This document shows positions 1 to 6,714 of a stretch of 6,868 nucleotides of DNA, in pieces. Numbering within the stretch: the first letter of the stretch is position 1; each line of letters opens with the position of its first letter. Source of the DNA: HB2-32-21 sp003448675 (GTDB lineage: Bacteria > Pseudomonadota > Gammaproteobacteria > Pseudomonadales > Porticoccaceae); NCBI GenBank assembly GCA_041584755.1, contig JBFHDK010000105.1, forward strand, positions 1 to 6,868. Reading direction: 5' to 3'. The position numbers were made by a program, and so were the translations under genes. The notes under the pieces are model-generated. The model was given only the letters and a program-made list of their open reading frames with translations, was not told the DNA's origin and did no database searches.

Positions 1-2
1 AA

Positions 3-1934
3 TCGAAAAACCTTGAGCACGCGATCTTTGGCCAGAGCGACCAGGTTTGGACATTCAGCGCGGTCGAAAAGGACATCCTGAACCGGGATTGTCCTGGCGT
101 CGAAGTGATCCAGGTTCCGCTGTACTTCTTCGATGAACCGGTTGCCAGAGTTCGCCACTTCACGGAGCGGGACGGGCTACTGTTTGTAGGCGGATTTGAG
201 CACTCCCCGAACCGCGACGGATTGCTATGGTTCATCAACCATGCTTTGCATGCAGTTCATGAGTCCAATCCCGGTCTGGTTTTACACGTCGTCGGAGCAA
301 ATCCTCCGCCTGAAATAACATCATTACAATCGGATCTGGTCCGCATCCATGGGCATATCAATGATGATCAGCTTGCCCGTATTTATCAGCGCTGCAAGCT
401 GGCCATTGTTCCCCTCAGATATGGTGCGGGCGTAAAAGGAAAAGCCATCGAGGCGCTTCACCAGGGTATCCCCATGGTTAGTACCGCAATCGGCCTGGAA
501 GGCATTACGGGGATCAATGGCATCTATAAGGCATTCAATACGGCATCCGAATTTGCTGCCGAAGTCATCGATCTGTATTCCGACAATGAAAGACTGGCCA
601 CCCTCAGCAAGCTTGGACGTTCCTTTGCTGCTGCCCATTTCTCGAAAAAGCATGCGGTCAAGCTGATAACGAGCCTGCTGTCCAGGGCTGAGGCGGGTAC
701 AAGGGGCAGTTCGCAAAAAAGCAACCGGGAGGCTGATCCGAAGTTGCTGGCTTTTTATCTGCCCGCGTTTCACCCGATAAAGGAGAATGACGATTGGTGG
801 GGAGCGGGATTCACCGAGTGGCGAAATGTGGCAAAAGCGGACCCACTCTTCTCAGGGCACTATCAACCCCATATTCCTCGCGACCTGGGATTTTATGATC
901 TCAGGCTGCACGAGACCATGGTCAAGCAGGCTGACCTCGCGAGAAACTTCGGGATTCACGGGTTTTGCTTCTATCACTACTGGTTTGCTGGTCGCCGCCT
1001 GCTGGAGCGACCGGTTCAGCAGTATCTGGATGCAGGCACGCCCGACTTTCCTTTCTGTCTTTGCTGGGCCAACGAAAACTGGACGCGCCGATGGGACGGT
1101 GAGGAAGATGAGCTTCTGGTTTCACAGACCTACAGCGAAGCTGACGATCGAGCGCATATCCGGCACCTGGTGAAGTATTTCAGAGACAGGCGGTACATCA
1201 AAATTGATGGCAAACCACTTTTTCTGGTCTATAAATCAAGCCACCTTCCCGACCCGAAACGGACGGCAAATATCTGGCAGGAAGAGGTAAAAAAAGCGGG
1301 TTTTGCAGGGATCTATCTTGTTCGAGTGGAGAGCATGGATGCGCTCAACCCCGGCGATATCGGATTTGATGCGGCTGCGGAGTTTGCGCCCGACTGGGCT
1401 AACAAAGGCCAGCCATTAAGGAAAAACTCAAGGCGCGTGATCGACAAAGTGCTCAAACCTGCGCGCAAAATCGCCGACGACCACTACGTCCATTCCTATG
1501 GGCAACTGATGAGCAACATGCTGAAAAAACCGGCGCCCAACTACACCTGGTTCCGATGCGTAGCACCGTCATGGGATAACACAGCCCGTCGCAAGCAGGG
1601 GGCGCATGTGTTCCTTGGAAGCACGCCAACGCTATTCCGGGAATGGCTGCGTGCGTCGATTGAGGACACACGGAGTCGCCTCAGTGGAGACGAGCAAATT
1701 GTCTTTATCAATGCCTGGAACGAGTGGGGGGAGGGTGCCCACCTGGAGCCAGATCTGAAATTTGGCCGAGATTATCTGGAGGCGACCCTCGACGCCGTAA
1801 AAGGTGGCTGCTCACCCCCTGAACCCCCACTTCCAGTTGATTCTGGTCGGAGTAGCCATGAAGCCACGAAGCTCAGGCTTTTCAAACAAAGGCTGACAAA
1901 CATCTTCTATTCGATGCGCTTGCAGAAATCGTGA
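3..1934 (+). CDS. GT4-type glycosyltransferase fused to WbsX/GH99-like domain (5' partial)
   Basis: The reading frame is open to the left edge, so the true start lies outside the window. The 34 codons before the first in-window GTG (105) read like the end of a GT-B N-domain (a VWTFSAVEKDIL stretch). Numbering from the codon at 105: residues about 22-185 are the GT-B donor-binding domain of the GT4 family (LLFVGG at 25-30, YGAGVKGKAIEAL at 96-108, GIPMVSTAIGLEG at 111-123). A basic linker follows (about 190-203). Residues about 204-556 form a full WbsX (Pfam Glyco_tran_WbsX) domain: FYLPAFHPIKEND, WWGAGFTEW, HYWFAGRRLLE, WANENWTRRWDG at 311-322, PSWDNTARR, and WNEWGEG at 528-534. E530 and E533 match the spaced glutamates of GH99 endo-mannosidases (NEWHEG), as recalled from that family. 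A Pro-rich then basic tail ends the protein. The likely role is cytoplasmic assembly or trimming of a surface glycan; donor and acceptor are unknown. It converges on the next gene. Confidence 0.9.
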   Translation, partial: SKNLEHAIFGQSDQVWTFSAVEKDILNRDCPGVEVIQVPLYFFDEPVARVRHFTERDGLLFVGGFEHSPNRDGLLWFINHALHAVHESNPGLVLHVVGANPPPEITSLQSDLVRIHGHINDDQLARIYQRCKLAIVPLRYGAGVKGKAIEALHQGIPMVSTAIGLEGITGINGIYKAFNTASEFAAEVIDLYSDNERLATLSKLGRSFAAAHFSKKHAVKLITSLLSRAEAGTRGSSQKSNREADPKLLAFYLPAFHPIKENDDWWGAGFTEWRNVAKADPLFSGHYQPHIPRDLGFYDLRLHETMVKQADLARNFGIHGFCFYHYWFAGRRLLERPVQQYLDAGTPDFPFCLCWANENWTRRWDGEEDELLVSQTYSEADDRAHIRHLVKYFRDRRYIKIDGKPLFLVYKSSHLPDPKRTANIWQEEVKKAGFAGIYLVRVESMDALNPGDIGFDAAAEFAPDWANKGQPLRKNSRRVIDKVLKPARKIADDHYVHSYGQLMSNMLKKPAPNYTWFRCVAPSWDNTARRKQGAHVFLGSTPTLFREWLRASIEDTRSRLSGDEQIVFINAWNEWGEGAHLEPDLKFGRDYLEATLDAVKGGCSPPEPPLPVDSGRSSHEATKLRLFKQRLTNIFYSMRLQKS

Positions 1935-2016
1935 CACAGAGAAGGCCAGAGCATTCGTGTCGCTTCAACTGGTCCAGGCTCTTTTTGGCTTAACGATTGG
2001 GTGCAATGACACAATG

Positions 2017-2044
2017 GCCGGTGATTAGGCTAACCCTTCCCGGC
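2017..2044 (-). terminator. possible hairpin after the GT1 gene, no U-tract
   Basis: On the minus strand, 10 nt past the stop of the GT1 gene, an outer stem GCCGG/CCGGC encloses an inner stem GGTTA/TAATC (one G-U pair) around a GCC loop. In the plus-strand RNA the G-U pair becomes an A-C mismatch, so the fold favours minus-strand transcripts. No run of U follows, so this is not a canonical intrinsic terminator. It may only be a 3'-end stabilising or pausing hairpin, or chance. The rest of 1935-2053, the 119-nt convergent gap, holds no gene. A plus-strand agagc/gctct pair followed by a short T run (around 1948-1977) has a 25-nt loop and is too weak to call. Confidence 0.3.
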
Positions 2045-2053
2045 TCCGTGGTT

Positions 2054-3313
2054 TCAACGTTCGCGTGCGACTTCTTCAATCGCGGACACGGCCGTTTTTA
2101 CGCCATCCTCAGCCTTTAGTTGGCGAGCCAAGGATTCAGCCTGTTGCGAGAAAAATGGGCGGTCAAGCGTCTCGGTGACTCTGGTCGTCCACCGTCGTGG
2201 AGACCAATTTCGAATGGGGAGCGGTTCAGGAGCGACTCCGAGCGCCGCGGCGCGTCGTGACCAAAAGGGCTGATCCATGGCGAAAGGACAGCAAATCTGG
2301 GGCCGCCCTGCGTGGAGCGCCGCCCCAAATGTCCCAGGTCCTCCGTGGTGGACCACGACCTTTACCCGACTAAAGAGCCAGGAGTGCCAGGGGCCTTCGT
2401 GGGCATCAATAAAATGGATGCCCTGCTGGTGTGCAATGCCGGCATCGTCCAACGCCCAGCCCCGAACGAGCAGGACGCGTTCTCCGCGCTCTAGCAAGGG
2501 CTGAACCAGCTCTTGAGTAAGCCGCTTTCGATCCCCCCGGTACACCATACTTCCAAAGCCGACGTATATCGGCGGAGGGCCTGCGTTAATGAACTCCGCC
2601 AAACCGGCCTCTGGCAACCAGGAACTGGGTGGTTCCATGCGCCAATACCCTGTCACCCGCCACTCAGCTGGCCAGTCACGCGGCGCAGGGAGCACGACCT
2701 CGCTATGGCCGTGAAGGTGCGGCACGCCACCCCCGCGCCCTGTGTACAGGTCGGAACGAGGGTTTTTGCGTGCCGCCTGGCCCTTGCCCTCGAACCACTC
2801 GGATGCGATTCGCCTCAGCGGTAGCATCGCCAGGGGGAGCGCGTGGTAACTGAGCCTGTTCAAAGCTGATGACATTGAGCGCGCCATGAGATACGTACAC
2901 GGGTATTCGGAGGTCGGACACATGACTGGCAGCGTGTGTGCGAAAACCACGCGGGCTTTATTCAGCGCAGCAAGCTGATCAGCGATAAAGATCTTGGGGT
3001 GGGCGACGATTAACTCGGCACCAGTCGCCGCCGAATGCCACTCGTCCATGGCCGCCATGAATTGCCTGCGTACTTCTTTCCACGCTGTACGCGGACGCGA
3101 CAGCTTGCGCACTCCAAGCAGCCGACTGTAAGAATGGAGCGGATCGTACTGCAACCCCCGAAAAGGGATCCCCAAATCCACACATAGCCAGCTGAACCGC
3201 TCGTGGGAGGCGAGTGTGACGTCGTGGCCGGCATCCTGGAGCCCTTTCGCCAACGCCGCATACGGCTGGACATCGCCACGGGATCCAATTGCCAGCACCG
3301 TGATCCTGAGCAC
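2054..3313 (-). CDS. GT1/MGT-like glycosyltransferase (sterol-glucosyltransferase/RhlB type)
   Basis: This is a cytoplasmic or membrane-associated GT-B enzyme that would move a sugar from a nucleotide donor to a lipophilic acceptor. The 419-residue product matches the usual length of about 400-430. The N-domain opens with ITVLAIGSRGDVQPYAALA at residues 4-22, the hallmark of the Glyco_transf_28 / sterol 3-beta-glucosyltransferase and glycopeptide-GT group. The C-domain has VGFGSM (241-246), HHGGPGT (312-318) and PFAMDQPFW (333-341), the diphosphate- and sugar-contacting motifs of GT1; D337-Q338 is the family's DQ pair. The start chosen is GTG at 3313, three codons before the first beta strand, with GAAG/GGGGA purines upstream and 25 nt after the stop of the ABC gene. 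An in-frame ATG at 3439 would add 42 residues of low-complexity sequence overlapping the ABC gene and is disfavoured. It is probably cotranscribed with the ABC exporter, which suggests the glycosylated product is exported. The exact acceptor is unknown. Confidence 0.88.
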   Translation of the reverse strand: MLRITVLAIGSRGDVQPYAALAKGLQDAGHDVTLASHERFSWLCVDLGIPFRGLQYDPLHSYSRLLGVRKLSRPRTAWKEVRRQFMAAMDEWHSAATGAELIVAHPKIFIADQLAALNKARVVFAHTLPVMCPTSEYPCTYLMARSMSSALNRLSYHALPLAMLPLRRIASEWFEGKGQAARKNPRSDLYTGRGGGVPHLHGHSEVVLPAPRDWPAEWRVTGYWRMEPPSSWLPEAGLAEFINAGPPPIYVGFGSMVYRGDRKRLTQELVQPLLERGERVLLVRGWALDDAGIAHQQGIHFIDAHEGPWHSWLFSRVKVVVHHGGPGTFGAALHAGRPQICCPFAMDQPFWSRRAAALGVAPEPLPIRNWSPRRWTTRVTETLDRPFFSQQAESLARQLKAEDGVKTAVSAIEEVARER

Positions 3314-3338
3314 CGTCGCTTCGTCCCCGGTAGCCAGG

Positions 3339-5186
3339 CTAGGCCGTTTCCTGGCCGAACTGGGCTTCAAACAGTCTGGTGAATTCGCCTCTCCGGCCGA
3401 GGAGGTCATTCCAGCCCCCCTGTTCCACCATGACGCCATTTCTGAATACCAGAATATGCTCTGCGGCAGAGAGCGTGGACAGACGGTGGGCGATGACCAG
3501 CAACGTTCGTCCGCCGAGCCTCCGCTGGATGGCCTCGGTTACCTTTCCTTCCATTACGCTATCCAGCGCCGAAGTGGCCTCGTCCAGAATCAGGATCTCG
3601 GGTTTCCGGAGCAGGGCGCGCGCCAGGGCCACTCTCTGGCGCTGCCCGCCGGAAAGCTGTACGCCACGGTCCCCGACCAGCACATCGAGGGGCGCCTCAT
3701 GCTCATTGAGAAAGTGTCCGAGCCCGAGCTCCGAGAGCAGTTCCCTGAGAGACTCGTCGCAGGGTACGTGTTCGAGCCCGTAGGTCAGGTTTTCGCGCAG
3801 CGTGCGACTCAGAATCCATGGATCCTGACTGACAAAGGCCATGCGTTGGTACAGCGACTCCACGGAGAACTGCCGGATGTCCACGCCGTCGATGAAAATC
3901 GTACCGGGGGGGCAATCGTAAAAACGGGCAATGAGCTCCGCCAGAGTCGTTTTTCCTGAGCCGCTTTCGCCCACCACGCCCGTGAGGGTGCCTGCCGGAA
4001 CCTCGGCGGACAGGTGCTTCAGCACTGGTACCCCGTCTGCGTATGCGAACGAAAGGTCACGGATGGTCAGGCCTTTTTCAAGTCCAGCGAAGGCCCTGTC
4101 TCCCGAGGAAACGATGAATTTTTCGCTGTCGCTGAGGAGTTCACCGAGCGTAAGCAGACGCGGACGGAGGTCCGCCATGGCCATGCTGAATGCTGCAAAG
4201 CATTTGAGGTTCGGCATGATCTGTTGCACAAGCAGTAAAAAGATCGCCAGGCGGGCGAGGTCACCCGGAACAAAGGAGTCCGAAAGGCCGATCAAGACGC
4301 CTTGCACCGCGAGCACAGAGACCAGTATGAGCAGCTCCTCCACCGGCCAGCGGAGGGCCATGATGTCGCGGCGGCGTACGCTTACGTCCTGTGCCTCGTC
4401 CAGAATCCCCCGGTATGCCCTGGTGGCCTGCCGTTCCTGGCTCAGTGCCTTGACCAGGGGAACGGTCGCAAGGAGGTCGAGGACCGCACTCCGGGTCCGG
4501 ATCTCGACCTTGGCGCCTTCGCGAGACAATTTCTCGATCTTGGACGAAAGCCGTTCCATGATCTTCAGAACGATGGGGAACACGACGGCCACCGTAATAA
4601 AGAGCGGGACGGACAGCACCACCATGACGACGGCCTTTGCCAGCATGCTGACGAGGTCGCGAACAAGCTGTTCTGTAATGGTCAGCAGGGAGACAACGCT
4701 CCGGGACCAACCAAGCTCGGTGCTCAGCTGGCCGAGACTTCGGCGATTGAAAAATTGAAGCCCGAAACCCAGTATTCGCGAAAACGTACTCTCCTGTACG
4801 CGTGTGAAATACAGCTCGTCTCGATGGTTCCCGTACACCGCATGAAAGTACTGGGTCAAAAGCTTTCCCGACCGTGCGGCAATCGCCAGGGCAAGAATCA
4901 GTAGTGCGATGTAGCCATCCTTGAGCGGCGAAGCCAATGCGGACGACGGCAGCAGCTTGATGATCCAGCCAAACACCGCCGAGCTATCGAGAAATTCGAA
5001 GCTGTTTTCAGACAGTGCCTGGGTGAGAGGGATCAGGAGCGAATAGGAAACACCCTCGAACCCGGCGGCCACCAGGGTCAAAACCAGGGGGATCGCCAGG
5101 TGCCGGACACGTACTCCGGCGACCTTCCAGTAATGCTGGACGACTCTCCGGATTTTGGGGTCCAGGATCATGGAGGATTGGGACAT
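3339..5186 (-). CDS. ABC exporter, fused TMD-NBD half-transporter (MsbA/PglK-like)
   Basis: This inner-membrane ATP-driven exporter would act as a homodimer. The 615-residue product is the normal length for a half-transporter. An exporter-type transmembrane domain covers about residues 28-345, with hydrophobic segments near 31-56, 90-110, 175-210 (probably two helices), 283-301 and 309-328. The nucleotide-binding domain covers about 370-615: Walker A GESGSGKT 406-413, Q-loop Q454, signature LSGGQ 511-515, Walker B ILILDE 531-536, D-loop SALD 539-542 and switch H567. All catalytic residues are present, so it should be active. The TM1 region (residues 40-56, AAGFEGVSYSLLIPLTQ) resembles glycan flippases of the PglK group, as recalled. 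The ATG at 5186 was chosen: a weak GGAA lies 9 nt upstream and the sequence becomes family-like from there. An ATG at 5378 would add 64 unlikely residues across the divergent control region. It is first in a likely two-gene operon with the GT1 gene. The cargo is inferred to be a glycolipid or lipid-linked glycan. Confidence 0.92.
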   Translation of the reverse strand: MSQSSMILDPKIRRVVQHYWKVAGVRVRHLAIPLVLTLVAAGFEGVSYSLLIPLTQALSENSFEFLDSSAVFGWIIKLLPSSALASPLKDGYIALLILALAIAARSGKLLTQYFHAVYGNHRDELYFTRVQESTFSRILGFGLQFFNRRSLGQLSTELGWSRSVVSLLTITEQLVRDLVSMLAKAVVMVVLSVPLFITVAVVFPIVLKIMERLSSKIEKLSREGAKVEIRTRSAVLDLLATVPLVKALSQERQATRAYRGILDEAQDVSVRRRDIMALRWPVEELLILVSVLAVQGVLIGLSDSFVPGDLARLAIFLLLVQQIMPNLKCFAAFSMAMADLRPRLLTLGELLSDSEKFIVSSGDRAFAGLEKGLTIRDLSFAYADGVPVLKHLSAEVPAGTLTGVVGESGSGKTTLAELIARFYDCPPGTIFIDGVDIRQFSVESLYQRMAFVSQDPWILSRTLRENLTYGLEHVPCDESLRELLSELGLGHFLNEHEAPLDVLVGDRGVQLSGGQRQRVALARALLRKPEILILDEATSALDSVMEGKVTEAIQRRLGGRTLLVIAHRLSTLSAAEHILVFRNGVMVEQGGWNDLLGRRGEFTRLFEAQFGQETA

Positions 5187-5234
5187 GCGCAGAGTTTCCG
5201 CGCGGGCCGCGGTAACAGGGGGTGCAGCATACGG

Positions 5235-5243
5235 ATCGTAGCA
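5235..5243 (-). promoter_or_regulatory. candidate extended -10 for the ABC-GT1 operon
   Basis: On the minus strand TGCTACGAT matches the extended -10 pattern TGnTAnnnT. It would start transcription roughly 40 nt before the ABC start codon at 5186. No good -35 hexamer sits 16-18 nt upstream. This is a pattern match only. Confidence 0.25.
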
Positions 5244-5258
5244 CGCGATCGTGGAACT

Positions 5259-5269
5259 CGTGGACCACG
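5259..5269. promoter_or_regulatory. palindrome CGTGGACCACG in divergent control region
   Basis: This perfect 5-bp inverted repeat around a single central base lies in the 196-nt gap between two divergently transcribed genes (5187-5382). It sits just upstream of the candidate extended -10 for the leftward operon, where an operator could act. A nearby repeated gatcgt element (5234-5239 and 5247-5252) adds local structure. No known regulator site is recognised, and such a short palindrome can occur by chance at this GC content. No convincing rightward promoter was seen in this gap. Confidence 0.2.
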
Positions 5270-5382
5270 CGTGCGCCGCGCAGTCAAGGCACAAGCCGGA
5301 TACAGTGTGTGCATTCAAAAACCCGGGCATCCGTCGTTCAGGTAGCTGGGACTGGTGTGCCGGCTGCCCGTGCATCACCCCA

Positions 5383-6459
5383 ATGTATAAAGCGCGTCTT
5401 ATTGCAAAGTACCTGCCTCAGTTCCACCCCATTCCTGAGAATGACCGGTGGTGGGGCAGGGGTTTCACCGAGTGGACCAACACGGCAAAAGCACGACCGC
5501 TTTTTCGTGGCCACCAGAAACCGGATATCCCTGCAGATCTGGGCTACTACGATCTGCGCTTGCCGGAGGTGCGTGAAGCACAAGCGGACCTGGCTCGGGC
5601 TTATGGCATCGAGGGCTTTTGCTACTGGCATTACTGGTTTGGCGGGGGCAGGAGATTGCTTGAAGCCCCCTTCAATGCGGTGGTGACTTCGGGTTCACCG
5701 GACTTTCCGTTCTGCCTCGCCTGGGCAAATCAGACCTGGTCAGGAATATGGCATGGCTGCCCGGACCGCACGCTCATGGAGCAAACCTACCCCGGCCTGC
5801 AGGATGTCAAGAATCACTTTTATGCCCTGCTGCCGGCTTTCATGGATGAAAGGTACATCAAGATAAATGGCGCGAACGTTTTCTGTATTTACAGGCCGGC
5901 AGAGCTCCAGAGCCCGGAGTTGTTCACCGAAACATGGCGGAGCCTTGCCGCTCGGGAAGGGGCGCCGGATTTCTTTTTTATCGCGATCACCGACTCCCCA
6001 TGGGAACGCCCAGGACCCGAAGGGACTTACGACGGATATACGTCCAACCCGCCACTGGGAGTGCTGACCTTGCGTGGAATACGGCAGCGCTCAAACGCCC
6101 TGCGCGCTATTGCAAGCCGGCATCCGGCGCCCGCTGTTTACGACTATCGTGATTATGCAAACAACGCCTTTTACCGGGAAAGGCATCACGGGGACTATTA
6201 CCCCTGTGTGATTCCGGGGTGGGATAACACGCCGCGAGCAGGAACGAATGGCGTGGTATTGCACAATTCCAGCCCGCAGTTGTATGCCAGTCACCTTCGC
6301 GACGCCTTGACCATCGTTGATGACCGAAGCCTCGACAAGTCAGTGGTTTTCATCAAATCGTGGAATGAGTGGGCGGAGTCGAACTACCTTGAACCTGATC
6401 TGCGACATGGACGCGAATATCTCGAGGCAACACTCCGAGAGCTCCAGAGTGCCGGATGA
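5383..6459 (+). CDS. stand-alone WbsX / GH99-like glycan-processing protein
   Basis: The 358-residue product is essentially one WbsX (GH99-like) domain with no signal peptide or membrane segment, so it is probably cytoplasmic. Motifs in order: YLPQFHPIPEND 10-21, WWGRGFTEWTN 23-33, DLGYYDLRLPE 42-52, HYWFGGGRRLLE 83-94, WANQTWSGIWHG 104-115, PGWDNTPR 268-275, WNEWAE 317-322 and YLEPD 325-329. E319 and E322 keep the three-residue spacing of the GH99 glutamate pair. It is clearly paralogous to the C-terminal half of the gene at 3-1934, strongest over the first 110 or so residues, with a shorter central region (about 185-260). Unlike that paralogue, the usual NEN triplet reads NQT. The ATG at 5383 fits the family's N-terminus, but no Shine-Dalgarno precedes it; an in-frame GTG at 5305 is a less likely alternative. 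It is transcribed divergently from the ABC exporter. It could be a glycosyltransferase, as the family name says, or an endo-acting hydrolase or transglycosylase. Confidence 0.9.
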   Translation: MYKARLIAKYLPQFHPIPENDRWWGRGFTEWTNTAKARPLFRGHQKPDIPADLGYYDLRLPEVREAQADLARAYGIEGFCYWHYWFGGGRRLLEAPFNAVVTSGSPDFPFCLAWANQTWSGIWHGCPDRTLMEQTYPGLQDVKNHFYALLPAFMDERYIKINGANVFCIYRPAELQSPELFTETWRSLAAREGAPDFFFIAITDSPWERPGPEGTYDGYTSNPPLGVLTLRGIRQRSNALRAIASRHPAPAVYDYRDYANNAFYRERHHGDYYPCVIPGWDNTPRAGTNGVVLHNSSPQLYASHLRDALTIVDDRSLDKSVVFIKSWNEWAESNYLEPDLRHGREYLEATLRELQSAG

Positions 6460-6496
6460 AGCAGGCGTCTACGCCGATGGCAAGAGTCGATGACTT

Positions 6497-6540
6497 GCGT
6501 TTCCCATTCACTAATGCCAAGCGCCCCTGACGGGAAACGC
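6497..6540. repeat. inverted repeat GCGTTTCCC / GGGAAACGC
   Basis: Perfect 9-bp arms (6497-6505 and 6532-6540) are separated by 26 nt, beginning 37 nt after the stop of the WbsX gene. The loop is long and no T-run follows, so it is not a standard intrinsic terminator. It could be a 3'-end structure or a binding site for a dimeric protein. The GGGAAA half recurs in the palindrome at 6675-6686. The remainder of 6460-6714 holds no credible gene. Confidence 0.35.
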
Positions 6541-6639
6541 CTGCCTTGCGTTCTCATCACCCTGGCGTGACGGGCGGCGAGTATCAGGGAGTGGGCGAAT
6601 ATGCTGCCGCTGTTGCGCCTCCGGTGAAGCCAAGCCTGT

Positions 6640-6669
6640 TTGCTTCCGACTCTCACACCCTGCTAGCAT
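6640..6669 (+). promoter_or_regulatory. candidate sigma70-type promoter for the lipoprotein gene
   Basis: TTGCTT (6640-6645) as a -35 is followed after 18 nt by TAGCAT (6664-6669) as a -10, preceded by TGC (6661-6663) to give an extended -10. Transcription would begin near 6676, about 40 nt before the TTG start at 6715. It is a fair match, unproven. Confidence 0.4.
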
Positions 6670-6674
6670 GACAC

Positions 6675-6686
6675 GGGAAATTTCCC
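6675..6686. promoter_or_regulatory. 12-bp perfect palindrome GGGAAATTTCCC
   Basis: This uninterrupted palindrome lies at the predicted transcription start of the lipoprotein gene, a position where a repressor could act. No specific regulator is recognised. Confidence 0.3.
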
Positions 6687-6714
6687 CCGAACAATCGAGC
6701 TGCGAGGCCCCGTT

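Noticed and set aside
1933..1960. GACAC/GTGTC stem after the fusion gene as a terminator
   Set aside because: Only 5 bp with an 18-nt loop and no T-run; within chance expectation.
3314..3439. 42-residue N-terminal extension of the GT1 gene from ATG 3439
   Set aside because: It would overlap the ABC gene by about 100 nt and precede the conserved first beta strand with low-complexity sequence. GTG 3313 is better placed.
3216..4904. Long plus-strand open frames (247, 275 and 200 codons) opposite the ABC gene
   Set aside because: They are antisense to a well-conserved ABC exporter, are rich in Ser/Arg/Pro with no recognisable motif, and arise from the GC-rich codon pattern of the real gene.
5282..5287. 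Minus-strand TTGACT as a -35 for the ABC operon
   Set aside because: No acceptable -10 lies 16-18 nt downstream; the nearest candidate -10 is about 41 nt away.
5187..5378. 64-residue N-terminal extension of the ABC gene from ATG 5378
   Set aside because: The extension has no family character, would fill the whole divergent control region, and abuts the opposite-strand WbsX start. ATG 5186 matches the normal N-terminus.
5251..5382. 44-residue extension of the WbsX protein from ATG 5251
   Set aside because: It is not WbsX-like and is Cys/Arg-rich. The family begins a few residues before the YLPQFHP motif.
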